In this document: piece after piece, positions 32,379-43,796 of the stretch
How the letters are laid out: every line of letters begins with the position of its first letter
Position numbering within the stretch: the stretch's first letter is position 1
NCBI GenBank assembly: GCA_003427395.1
Contig: BFEA01000189.1
Location: 1,229,786 to 1,278,454, forward strand
DNA from: Chara braunii
Lineage: Eukaryota > Streptophyta > Charophyceae > Charales > Characeae
Reading direction: 5' to 3'
DNA length: 48,669 bases
The notes under the pieces: generated by a model
Told to the model about the DNA's origin: nothing
Databases searched by the model: none
Seen by the model: the letters and a program-made list of their open reading frames with translations, nothing else
Position numbers and translations under genes: made by a program

Positions 32379-32768
32379 GAATTTTTGGGCAGCATCGAGT
32401 TTCCTTCCACATCCGGGATATAGGATTTCAGGGATGGTCGAACCCGGACCGATATCTGCAGAGTTGTTCTTTTCTGTGCCCCTGTTTTGCCGACGCCAGA
32501 ACGACGCTGGCCGGAGCTGGGGCATTGCCCTGTAACCTGCAGAGGCAGGAGCGTGAGGCCTTGTAGAGAGATCTGGGGGGTGCCGAGGGAGAAAGGCAAT
32601 CCACTGGTGAACGGGGGGGGGCTGCGTGGTGGCGAGGAGAGATCAGCTATGGGTGACATTGGTTAGGTTGATGTTCTGTCTATTTAACAGTGTCCTGGTA
32701 CATGGAGGGCTAGAAGTTGCTCTAGGATTAGAAGACCAGAATTGTTGATATAACATAGTTTACTACAA
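32379..32768. repeat. Dispersed 400-bp repeat, copy 2
   Basis: Direct repeat of 31838-32240 lacking a segment near 32070-32100 of that copy. It is followed by AT-rich sequence and a 28-nt A run (about 32808-32835), which might be a retroposon tail. Confidence 0.8.
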
Positions 32769-32804
32769 TTACTACAATTAATACAATTTTTTATCACCAT
32801 CAGC

Positions 32805-32836
<32 letters not shown>

Positions 32837-32955
32837 TGGTTGTCTGATTGTTTCGGGAGGTTGCAGGCATTCTTGGCAGTGAGGATGAAGCTCCTCCTGA
32901 GGGGATAGCCGCCCAAGCTTGTGGCTATGATGTTTCAGAACTTTGCGGGCAAGTT

Positions 32956-33130
32956 TTTTTTTTCCCAAGAAATAGCAGTCCCAAAGCTAGGAGAGGTCAT
33001 AAGAGCACCCCCTTCTAGTGGCAGGCATCCTGGTTGCTCCAGTCTAATAGTAGGGAGCCACACCTGGTGGAAACCAGGTCTAGTGTCTCATTACACATGA
33101 AGATCATTCCGATCATGCAATTGAGTGTCG
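32956..33130 (-). mobile_element. LINE-type 3' tail, minus strand
   Basis: On the minus strand it reads GACACTAGACCTGGTTTCCACCAGGTGTGGCTCCC and ends in a 10-nt A run (32956-32965). This is the same stem-loop module as at 15.0, 24.8 and 25.7 kb. It directly adjoins the Gypsy element, whose other side touches a minus-strand LINE. Confidence 0.55.
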
Positions 33131-33151
33131 GGCCTGTCGGCCTGTGACGCT

Positions 33152-35446
33152 CAATCTCACGCCCTGCGCTGCTTTCCGGTCGGAGTGTTTTGGTTTGCGG
33201 AAAGGGGCTCTTGGAAAGGCAACAAAGATGGGGTGTGCCAAGGATTTTTGGAAAATTGAGTGCGGGGACACATACAGAACTGAAATCCCCCGTGTGGTCT
33301 GACTGTAGTAAGAAGAAGGTCCGTCGCCACGCGGGTTTTAAGGGGGGGAAAGGCGCGCGCGGGACTTGCAACTATGGACACTTCAATCAAAGTATCGTTG
33401 GACTTCCCGGCGAGCCATCGCTCTTCGTTTCGCGTGAAAGGGGCCGGGTACACACGTGGTATCCCGTTTTCGGATGAGGTCTCGTCAACGCTCGTTACAC
33501 AACTCTGAGTCCGACGTGGAGGGCCTCAATCGAGTAGCCTTCTCTTTGTGCTCGTCCTCGCCATGTGTACGATAGTGGAAACCCTTGGCCTGGTAACGCT
33601 CGAAGCGACGACAATCGCTGCACAGAGTGTTAGGCCAATGAGTCTTCACTGGCGTCCACGGGACGACGATCAGTTCGTTAAATGGCAACAACAACGAATA
33701 GGGCGGAAAGTGCGTATCAATGATAAGTTGATAACAAAACATGTACCGATGAATCCAGAACACAGAGTTTCGGAAGGAAAGTAGTAACGCCCTCCAATCT
33801 TGGCGACGACTTCTCGTACGTCCCACTCGCATACACATATCCTTTCCTCGTTATACAGGAAGGGGCGTGGGGGGGGGATGGGAAGTTGGCACCCGGTCGG
33901 GTTGGGTCCGTCAGTCCACATGGCAGCAAAGGCAAGCTCAAAACAAATCTTAATTACACATCATTTGTTTGACACTTCAAGCAACTAGATCATTCAGTCG
34001 ATCAGCCAATCGTTCGTACAATCATGCTATAACAAACTCTCTAACACGACTCACCGCATGCACATACCGAAGTGAGAGAATCAAGGTTACCATAATTCAT
34101 CCATTACGATATAATGTGACCAGAGAAGAGAGAGAGAGAGAGAGTATGGACGAAGAACACGAGGGAAAACGAGTAGAAAGCAATCACAAAATATCAGGCA
34201 ATCTTGTTCAGGGAAGTTCCGGCTTAAAAGCCGAGTGATCGGAATTTACACTCGAAGATAGAAATTTTGGGACCAAAAAAGGAAGCACTTCTGCCATAAA
34301 ATTTCACCATAGCCCCAGACCATGCACTCACTTACTTCCGACCCGAACGTCTCACTTGCACTGACGATCCCGACCGTCACGTGCCAATCCACCATAGCGA
34401 TCCCGACCGTCACGTGCCAATCCCGACCGTCACGTGCCAATCCACCCGAGCGCTAAAACTGCAGCCAGCTCGTCGGACTTTTCGACTCACACCTTCCTTC
34501 ATACCACCTAGCCACAGCTTCCCAGAAGCGGGCTGATGAGTAGAGAGAGAGATTTTCGGGAGCGCTTGCGGAATTTACAGCTGCGGAAAAGAAGATAGAC
34601 GCTAGGAAGGGTTAGGACTGAGACAGGGAGGAGTAGGGAAAGGCTCAGGGATACTCGCCTGACAAAAGTCATGTTGATCCTTTAGATCCTTGTTGTAGCC
34701 AATCAGAATCGTCGTGTATCAGGAATTTCCTTCTTACACGGCGTGTCTCCTTGGCTACAGGGAGTGAAGAGGGGGGCGGGGTGGTTCGACAGGGTATTTC
34801 AGCGCGGGGATTAGAGCGGGAAGAAGAAGCGCACGAAGAATAGCATGAAATGGAACCAAGATCCAGACGATCAAGAAGGAGAGAAAAGGCGTGCAAGGTC
34901 GAAGAAGAGATGAAAAACGGTTATAGAGAGAGAAAGAGCGTGAGCACGAAGAAGAGAGTGTGGAAGGCAGCGTGGGAAGCGGGGAGGGGAGGCTCGCATG
35001 CATGGCGCCCACGCGGAGGCAAAAAGGCCCCAAAATAGTTACAATTAATTCAAATTGAAAAGTACCATATCCACGCGGTAGAGCGAGCGAGGGAGAAAAT
35101 TTTATACCTATTCAGATTCCTACGAAAATTCCCAGAGCTTTCCAAGACGAAGTTGAAAACATTCATGCGCAAGAAAGGACACATCAGATTTCGCTCATTC
35201 CGGAATTCGTAACCGCCGACCCAAATTTCTAACTCGCTCGCCAAAGCGCGAGTAATTCCCATGTAATTCCCGAATTTGCAAAAGACAAATTTCCAAAAAC
35301 TGATCCGAGGGTCCCACATATTACATTCATGAAAATACAAAAAGAGGCCTCGTCGGGCTGTCACCCAAAATTCAACAAAGAGGGGGGGGGGGGGGAAAAA
35401 AGATGGCGCTGGTCCGGAAGCTGGCGAGTCACATATGTAATGCTCA
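33152..35446 (-). repeat. 3' LTR of the Gypsy element
   Basis: Matches 43797-46099 in the same orientation, for example GGGGTGTGCCAAGGATTTTTGG, GTCTGACTGTAGTAAGAAGA and the closing CAGGTCCGGAAGC-like segment. In the minus sense it starts near TGAGCATTACATATGTGAC. The outer end could extend to 33135, where TGTCGG occurs in both copies. Confidence 0.87.
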
Positions 35447-37543
35447 GGGGGTTCGAAAACTATGCGATCTCCTGATTGCATGAGGGAGAGCTATTTTAAA
35501 TGGCGAAGGTGGTCGGAGATGATGAGGAGATGAATGAGGAACCCTGAGTATCAGGATGATGTACAAGCACTAGATCGAGCCAGGAGTCATGTTGACGCCA
35601 ACTTCAATTGCATTATCTTCACAACTTGGTCAGCTTCGGGCTTCCTAGATCTCTGCCACCCAGCCCTGTTGTGCGCTATGCCCTGCCTCCTTTAGGTCGA
35701 CAAAGGTCGTCCCGATAGCACCATCACAGCTCCCCGATCTTGGCTGACTCTGCTTGGTTACTGAAAGTCCGATCGGCGGTAGCTAACGAGGCGAGGGTTG
35801 TGGAGGGGTCTAGGCCATTCGGCGGGGAGCGGAGGGAAGTAATCAGATGCTTCGTCCTCGAGATCGACAAAGTGGACGATTTTGTGCACTCAAGGGAATC
35901 GATGGTTGGGTCGGGAGAGGGAGAGGAGGTAGTCGGGATAAAGGGTAGGGATAGTGCGAAGGATATTATCGCTAGAGACTCGTAGTCCTCTAATGCGGGA
36001 AAGGTTCCGGAGATGATACAGTATAACTTCATATGGTTATCATGTCTCCAGGCGACGCTGAAGAGAAGGATGTTGAGGGGGAATGGCAGGGAGCGATGAG
36101 GGAAGATCGTGCATAAGAGTCGCACAACAATGTGGTGACAGAAGAGCTGGTTGGCGAAAATGCGGTAGTTTAGAGGGAACTCGATGTGGGGAAGAGGAGA
36201 AAAGGAGAGGCAATCAAGAGGGCAGCGGTAAATCGAATGAGGACGGAGCGCCCGTGCGGGGAGGAGGACAGGGATAAAGCGCGAAGAGGGTGGCGGAGGT
36301 AGTAGATGGTGAGCAAGAGCGGCGGCGGCGGCGGGAGGATTCTGCGTTATCGTGTCGACTGGCGGCGTCGACAGAGACTTTGGGATTCAGAGCAGATCCT
36401 CCTCGCGCAGTGGATGGTACCTAGGCCGGCAGGGCCTCCTCTTCTTCCTTCGACGTCAACCTGGCTTCCGACTCTTTTTCAGCTGATAGACCCTCGATGG
36501 CTATGTGACCTAGATCGTCGTCTGACGACACCTCGCCGTGTGCTCGGTGGGCGTTCCAAAACTCATCTTGGTCGGAGTTGTCCGGCACAAGATCGTCCAA
36601 GTCGAAATAGTGCTAAACCACGGGGTCGTGATCGCTCAGGTATTGACTGAAGTCTTCCGTACAGTTTGCCCAAATTATGGTTGGCATCAACGTCCTCTCC
36701 AAAGTAACGGGTTCGGCTTGGTTAGGGTCGTTGGGATTGAAGGAGATGATACTCGCTGGTAGGTCGTCAAAGAGCCGCGACAGAAAGGTGAGGAACTCGT
36801 AGGCGACAGTCGCTCTACCTCCTTAAACGATCTCTCCGGAAAGAAGTCCAAACAAAGTGCCACACGTTTCCTTCTCTGTCGGCCACGCCTGAGCTAGTAC
36901 TAGCGAGATCTCGGTGTAGATCTCTAACTCTCGATTGCTGTAGTACCGAGCCCAGTGACACTTCACTGTTAGCATGCGTAGTACTGGCGAGGCGAATCTC
37001 CAAAGTTAGAAGGGGATCGGCCCAAGATGGCTAGAGAGTTGGAAGATCTGAAGGGAGGGAGAAGGTCGAGAAACGATTCATCGGCGCAATGGGTAAGGAC
37101 GAAGAGGGGGAAGGGGACGAGCAGGGGGCTCAGTGCTACTAGTCCGAAGAGAGAAGGTATCAATACACTCGGTTCCCACTATTTGCCGACCTGGCCGAGC
37201 TGTCGTCGTCGCCAATCCACTACCCACTCCTCGCTTGCGATCACCGCGTTGCGTTGTTGCAAGTGGATGGTGCACAAATCGCCACTGAAGGCGAGGATCA
37301 CCGTTACGTCGCTCTGGTTAGGCCGGGATAATCGATTGAACGCCGAAGCTTCCACCAAGACGACTACTGCTCCCCGCTCCGTTGAAATCGTTACTTCTAC
37401 CGCCGCACACCCAGCCCTGTGATTAAACAGGTGCGCGGACCGGAGGAGATTGGGATTGAGACAAGGATGCACGACTTGGCGAAACTGCAATGAAGGTCGA
37501 GCCTGATGAAGTTGTGGGAGAAGAGTCGGCTCGATGACGAAAC
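35447..37543. other. Gypsy internal region downstream of integrase, unassigned
   Basis: About 2.1 kb between the integrase end and the 3' LTR. Several open frames on both strands reach 60-133 codons (for example minus 36125-35724 and plus 36306-36650), but none shows a domain I recognise. It may be a long 3' non-coding region, a lost extra ORF or a nested insertion. Confidence 0.55.
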
Positions 37544-38887
37544 TCATGGCGAAGACCGAGGAGAAGTGGTACCAGACGATGAAGGGGAAACGAGATCCTC
37601 GTCTGTGCTACAGAAAGAAGGTGAAGGTGAGATAGGGTCCCCTAAAGGTGGGAGAGGGCGAAGGTAAGAGGTATGGCGAACGATGGGAAGAGAGCTATGG
37701 TTGGCGCTGGTGTTAGGGGCAATGCGCACAGTATGGGCTCCGTCAGGGCCGAGTTCCACTACTCGAAAGCAGCCAAAAAACTTGGGAGCAAGTTTTCGGT
37801 CGCGTGCACGTTTACGTACCTGCACTAGGTCCCCTAATTTATACTGGTGTTGTGGGCCTGCATTCCCATTCTAGGCCTCGTAACTACGAACCTGCCTACA
37901 ATGGGCCAATTCGATCATTTTCTGCCTTTTTCAGGCTAGCTTGGGGATAACCTTTCCATTAGCTCCACGTACCGTTTAGCCTTGGCCTTGAGGGCCGACC
38001 GTGTGTCCCTTCCCCCGTTCTCGGCACTTTCCGAGGCACTCCGATTGTCGACATATGGGATACTATTCATTCGTAGTTGAAAGGGGGTGAATCCAGTGGA
38101 TTCATGGGGGGTCGCCTGATGAATTCCAATGATTTGATACACTATAATCTCAGGCCATGGACGCGTGTCATTGGCCAATAAGTTCCTGCAGAGAGCGGTC
38201 TTAAAGACTCTTAATCATGTGGTTCGCGTTTTCGGCCAGCCCGTTGGACTGGGAGACATGGGGAATAGTGTGTCATAGAGTAACGCCACGATGCATTAAT
38301 AATTCCTCTACTTCTGCTTTGAATTCAGACCCATTGTCGGTCATAATCTCTTTTGTGTCTAGATGGGTATTGAGGAATCAGTCGATGTATGTAGCTATCT
38401 CTGAGGGCTTACGTGTCTTACAGGGGTAAACTTCGATGTACTTTGAGAAATGGTTGATCAGTACCAAGAGAATGGAGTACTCATAACGGTTGGGGCTAGG
38501 TGGCACGTCAATATATGTTGTGTCCATACTGACTCGCTGGAAAGGACGCTCTACCTCCGTCGGAACTATCGTGTTAGACCCACGAAGGGACGCACGATCG
38601 GAAGCGCAAACTAGACAGTTAGCGACCACATGTCTCACGTCATCGCGAATATTAGACCAAAACCATCGATTCTTATCGATGCTCGCTTCAGTGACACGTA
38701 TCGCGAAATGAGCGGCCTGCTCCTCGTGCACAGATTTGGTCCAGTCATATCGCTGAAATGGGTGTGGAACCGTCAACCATAGTCCCGATCCGTCTGTTTT
38801 GTGTTTTTTCAAATGACCGTTGATCCATCGATAATTTCGAGACCTCTCGGTGACCCGACGCCTATCATGCTTAGTGAGATGGTCCAA
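37544..38887 (-). pseudogene. Gypsy integrase (broken)
   Basis: Inserts the cDNA copy in a live element. The zinc-binding region has HEEQAAHFAIRV and the Cys pair of NCLVCASDRA. The core has MDTTYIDV (first Asp) and, about 38340-38210, TDNGSEF and SQSNGLAENANH (Asp and catalytic Glu). LINHFSKYIEVYP shows Asn where this position is usually Asp. The C-terminal domain (37825 onward) has VQVRKRARDRKLAPKFFGCF, a GPY/F-like module with GCF for GPF, then a Pro/Ser-rich tail. Stops interrupt the core, including TGA before HTIPH. There is no chromodomain. Confidence 0.82.
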
Positions 38888-39244
38888 TGGTTGGCCCGCG
38901 AATTTAGCCAGTAATATTTTATCCGTCCATACTTCAGCCCTTCGGTATTTTTTGTCGTATTCGGAGCCGTCAGTTCTGACGGCCTCGAATCGAAGTTTCG
39001 TGGGGAGCTTGTCCGTCCGACACAGGGGGCACTTCCATCAAGTTTCATGCCTTACTACTCGTTCGATATCGAACGTATGCGCCATGCACACGATTCACAC
39101 ACATGGCACACCCTACCCAGTCAGTGAACCCCGATTCCAAGGGATAGCAGTCTACCCCATAAACCCATGAAATATACGTGCAAAAATAGCAGAACTTGTC
39201 TGGAAGATTGGCGAAAAATTCCAAATGCGGGAAGAGGAGGGGAA

Positions 39245-39930
39245 TCAGTGGTGTTGGGAGCAAAAGAAGGAGGGGTCACAATTATTCCGGGGAAAGGAGA
39301 GAGAGAGAGAGAGAGGGCTCGTATCCACCCAATCCTTCAGAAGGATCTCCACCTCACCGTACTGGGGCTCGTTCTTTGGTTCCGGATCGTGCCACGGTGT
39401 CACTTCCTCACTCTTGGGTACCTTGTCGCCGTTGACGGGTCGATGCAACTGTGTCTGCCCGTCCGCGTTGCCGTGTTTCTCGTGTTTCCGATGGCGGATG
39501 CGAACATCCATGCTCTACAATGTGGTAACCCATCACCCGATCATACCCGAGTAGCCCTTGGACTTCTTCAGGGCCAACAATGGTTCAGGATCAGTCACCA
39601 ATGTGAACTTCCGACCATATAAGTAAGCCCGAAAGTGACTGATTCCCCACAAGGCCGCGTAGCATTCCCCCGTTGGGGCGGATCAATTCCTCTTGCAGGA
39701 AGGTACCGATTAAGACGCATATTCCACCACGTGTTCCATGCCATCAGATCCCACCTGGGCCAAGATCGCTGAGATCGCCTCGGGATGCCAATCGGTGATG
39801 AGAATCAAAGGTTTTTCTGGGTCCGGTCTTATAAAGACCGGGGCCGAGATCAGAGCCGCCTTAAGTTCTCGAAAGGCCTGATCGCACTGCGGGGTCCGGC
39901 TCAACGACTGATTTTTTTTCAGCAAGTTTG
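39245..39930 (-). pseudogene. Gypsy RNase H domain (broken)
   Basis: Follows RT. The segment AFRELKAALISAPVFIRPDP is the usual RT/RNase H joint, followed by ILITDWHPEAISAILAQVG with the first catalytic Asp. After a frameshift near 39710, GECYAALWGISHFRAYLYG with FTLVTDPEPLLALKKSKG (about 39660-39540) continues the fold; the usual DHEP reads DPEP. A stop follows near IG and WV. Confidence 0.8.
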
Positions 39931-40063
39931 TAAGTAGTCCTGCGATCGCTGCAAATCCCTTGATAAGCCTTCAATAGTACGAGGCTAGTCCCAAAAAGGC
40001 GCGTACTTGTGTAACTCATGTCGGCACCTGCGCACCTTTCACCACGGCTACATTTTGCGGTCC

Positions 40064-41017
40064 CTATTGCAACCCCTTGTCCGTAACCACGTGGCCGAGA
40101 AAGGAAATCTTTGTGAGGAAAAACTGACATTTCTCGAGGGCCACCTTGAATCCACCGTCCTTCAGTGTGTTCAACATCCATTCAATGTGTTGCACGTGTC
40201 CTCCTTTATAGGAACTCGAATACACAAGGATATCATCTATATATACGATAACACAATAATTAATAATGCTCTGTGCCAACCTTGTTTTTCGAACGAAGTT
40301 CTGAAAAGTCATATTCATCTCGCTTTGAAACATTGCTGCCCCTAGCTGGGGCATTACAGATTCTCATCGGGCATTGAATCCATTGCCAAGTCCGTTCGAA
40401 AGAACGAATGTCGTTTTCGGACGATCTTCCTTTCGAACTAGGACATGGTGGAATCCATGACGAACATCAAACTTACTGAAAAATCGAGCACCACCAATAG
40501 CATCCAACAACTCATCAATCCGGAGGAGGGGGTACACGTCCTTAATTGTGATGTCATTCAACTTCCGGTAATCAATACATATACAAATCCCTCCCGCCTT
40601 CTTCGGTACAATAACCACAGGAAATGACCATGGTCTGATGGCGGGTTCAATCCACCCATTAGCTTCAAACTCCTTTACTCTATGGAACACAACTCATCGT
40701 TGCACCGGAGAGTATCGATAGGGGTCGCAGGTAATCGGTGGATGATCCCCTGTCAGGATCGCATGTTCGATCACACTTGACAACCCAATATCAGAATCAT
40801 GCACACTCGACACCTCAGCATATCCATGCAATACATCAATTAAAGATTGGCGAATTTCTCGGGGAACGTGACTAGGTAAGGTGATCGTTGATCGTTTGAA
40901 AAGGTCCAGCCGTACGACGATCTGACCTGGTTTTATCGGTGGCCTCCCCTCTACGCTGAAGAACATGGAGATGCTGGTGCAGACCGAAAAAACATTAGCA
41001 ACTATCGGGCTAATCAT
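40064..41017 (-). pseudogene. Gypsy reverse transcriptase (broken)
   Basis: In order: GYAEVSSVHDSDIGLSSVIEH (pre-RT region), WIEPAIRPWSFPVVIVPKK, ICIDYRKLNDITIKDVYPL, DAIGGARFFSKFDVRHGFHH (motif A Asp), KTTFVLSNGLG and CVIVYIDDILVYS (intact YIDD, about 40250), then LEKCQFFLTKISFLGHVV. The parts share one frame. In-frame stops are TGA at 40694 and 40364 and TAG at 40064. Further stops lie in the thumb (LGLASYY then TGA). Confidence 0.88.
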
Positions 41018-41023
41018 TTCGGT

Positions 41024-42380
41024 TTACTTAATTTCGACATCGGTCTCGAGGTCAGTGGTGCTTGCAGCTATTCCCAACCCAGTTAGCTCAGTCATTTCCG
41101 ACATCAGATTGGGAACATCATTGATCGGAGCTTTGACCTCCTGCCTAATTAGCATGATCGCAACACTTTGCGTGAGCAATGACCTGAGCGGGGAGACCAA
41201 AAAATCCAAGTACTGACCCATTTGTTGATATATTTCTCGTAACGAAAACACGCCTTCGTACAAGGTTCGAGGGGGTTCCAAGAGGTCAGCCATATCCGAA
41301 ATTTGCAAGATAGGTTCTCTCAGGAAATATGTTATTGAAATCTTTGTTTCTGTTAGTGCACTCAAGGATAAAGGCGACGCATGGCCCATCTGGCTATCCT
41401 CTGTGTTCAGATCAAATGTCCTAGTAGCAGTCGGATTTATCTGGAACTCTTCTTTAGCCTCGTGACCGAACAGCTCGACTAACCGGATCCATTCCTTTTC
41501 AGTACGCATGTAATTTAACAGTTCGTCGTAATCTCGCTCATCATACCCGTCATCATCGGATGGGTGTCGGTTCTCGTCACCGCTTTCGGACGACTTCTCT
41601 GGATTCGGGACTTGGATTATTCCTATTCGGGTGAGATTGAGAGTCTTGCTTGGTGATCGAATGGAGACTCGTAGCGGAACCGTCTGAGGCTTTCCTCCAG
41701 TATGTGTAAGGATGAGTTGCTTGGAGTCGAAATGTATTCGTGCACCCACAACCATCGCCCAAGGTAATCCCAACAGTACCGAGTATGATTGTACATCGAT
41801 TACTAATGCGTTAACCAGGACATGTACTCGTCCTACCTTGATGGCTACGTTTTCAATAATCCCGACTATGTTCCTCGTTTCTTCGTGTGCAGAGACGTAG
41901 TTGTCTTTCACGGGTAAGGGAGGGATCGAATTCAATCGTCCAGTTTTTCGAACGGTTTCCAAAGATATCGCTATTGCATACGATCCGGTATCAACGAGGG
42001 CATTGAACGGTTTTCCCCATACCTCGCAATCACACTCCGCACTTTTCCATAGAACAGATCGAACTCGAACGAAGTGATCTTTCTCTGCATACGAAATAGT
42101 GGCGACTCGAGCAGTCTCGAGCGCGTTGGGCATGGTTAAGGTGGGTATCAGTTCCGATAGAGGAGAGTCTACTTCTGCCTCGTCGTCCTTCTTTTTCTTC
42201 AACATCCTTTGAACGCATTGGTATGTAAAGCGTTTCTGATTTTTATGACACTGCTGAATAAGTTTGTCATTCGCTGCTTCTGATATGGTTAGCAGATGAC
42301 TCACTAGGACAGGGACTCGGATATCCAAGTGTTTGAGCCTCTGAAGAACGTCGATCTCTCTTCTTCGAGACTGAGGACCC
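41024..42380 (-). pseudogene. Gypsy protease region and gag-pol linker
   Basis: An open frame of 434 residues from 42328. The retropepsin motif KPFNALVDTGSYAIAI (about 42010) has the catalytic DTG. SVLLGLPWAMVVGARIHFDS matches the usual ILG.PW...a.i.fd segment. The C-terminal 200 residues are acidic and look disordered (NRHPSDDDGYDERDYDEL). The frame continues from gag through a TAA at 42383 and into RT through a TAA at 41024. Confidence 0.85.
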
Positions 42381-42382
42381 GG

Positions 42383-43749
42383 TTATAATCCTCGTTCCAC
42401 CCATTCCAGTTCGTCTTTGCCGCGTCGAATCGCTCCGATTATCCCCGCTAGTTGGAGGTACTCTGTCGGATCAACAACATCGACCGCTTCGGAAGATGAT
42501 CCCGAAGTGGTCGCGATGGGTTCAGTTGATGGCTCTGTAAGGAGAGAGCCAGATTCCCTTTCTCTTGTGGCTTCTAACAGTGCGACTACCCATCCTTGAT
42601 TCAAGGCGATAGGCGCGGCTGCCGGCGGGGGTTGGTTACGCCTTGGCAGGGGGCAGTCTCGTGCAAAGTGTCTGGGTTGCTTATAGTTGTAACATTCAAC
42701 CCTTCCTGCTGGATTGACCACCTGATTCCGAGTTGTAGGCGCTTGGCCGAGGGCAGGAGGAGCAGTCAGCATGGGGTACGAAGAAGGAGTGGGACGCGGA
42801 GAACTTGAGTTAGCCTTTATCAGTTTCATCATGATTTGTTCCAATTGATCCATCTGGGAAATCTACATTTGTATCAGATTGTTCATCCACTTAGATTGTT
42901 TAGTTGTGGCGGTATGAATAATCTGGGCTAGATGCAGGTTAGTGATAGGTACTGGCGCAGCCTGGGGCATGACAGTGTTCACAGGCGCTATCTTGGGAGG
43001 GAGGGGAGGGGCAGAACACGGGAGATGAGTGGAGGGATCCGGCGAGGGTTCGTCCTGATAGTCGTGATCAGGGCGAGGGTAGAATCGCCCAACCGCTCTA
43101 AGCCACAGACGTCGTTTGGTGGCGACATCCTGTATTGTGTCCGAGATGTCTTCGTCCCCCTGATTGATGTATTTGTGCGTATCCATCAAGTCGAGTTCAA
43201 GTGCTTTAGCGATGAAGACTGGTAGCTGGTTCGTTTTGGGGGGAACGTTTTTTTGCATCTTTACTTTCAACACAGGGTTACGGAGATGATCGATGAACGA
43301 ATATCGAGCAACGTTTTAATCTCGCCCTGATTTGTTTAACGCGGTTTGAAACCGGTCCACTAAGTCAGGCAACAACCTCTGGGTTCCTGCGGTCGAGTTT
43401 TCAACACAAACCATGCAGCATCCTCACCGACTTCGTCAAATCTTGCTAGGAACACTCTCTTGAACATATCCCAATCTACCCACGTATGAGCGGTGTTTTG
43501 GAGAACCAGGGTGATGACACGAGGAAGATCCTTTGCGCCATATCCCTGGGCTTGCACGACTTCGAGCCATGCCTCTGGATGGGTATGGTTGGGGTAAAAT
43601 GGAAAGGTGGCGAGGATGCTTACCATCACCCGAGGAGCCGCTCCATTAGTATCAACCATGGACAATTCTGTTTGAGTTTCGATGGACCTTTGTCGGGTAA
43701 CTGGAGAGTTCAGCCGGTTAGATTGGTTGGCTGGTCTTCCTCTCGCCAA
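42383..43749 (-). pseudogene. Gypsy gag (broken)
   Basis: Starts MARGRPANQSNRLN at 43749. A capsid-type segment follows: HPEAWLEVVQAQGYGAKDLP, TLVLQNTAHTWVDWDMFKRV and FLARFDEVG. A frameshift lies between 43360 and 43273. The nucleocapsid zinc knuckle reads CYNYKQPRHFARDC (about 42690): the second Cys of the CCHC is Tyr, so zinc binding is lost. Pro-rich segments surround it. TAG at 42863 interrupts the frame. Confidence 0.83.
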
Positions 43750-43783
43750 CTCGTCTTACTAACGTCAGAACCGACACGTGTCG

Positions 43784-43795
43784 GCTCCGATACCA
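43784..43795 (-). promoter_or_regulatory. Primer-binding site, initiator Met tRNA type
   Basis: On the minus strand it reads TGGTATCGGAGC, one mismatch from TGGTATCAGAGC, the common plant LTR-element site complementary to tRNA-iMet. It lies one base inside the 5' LTR end. Confidence 0.75.
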
Positions 43796-43796
43796 A

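Noticed and set aside
32430-32445. GGTCGAACCCGG as a polymerase III B box of a SINE in the 400-bp repeat
   Set aside because: No A box at a suitable distance, and the other copy lacks the motif.
33485-33838. Open frames within the LTRs (also 44036-44608)
   Set aside because: They sit inside LTRs, are not conserved in length between the two copies and show no domain.
34520-34570. CTGATGAG-containing stretch in the LTR as a hammerhead ribozyme core (also near 45170)
   Set aside because: No GAAA core or closing stems at the needed positions, and the second copy reads TTGATGAG.
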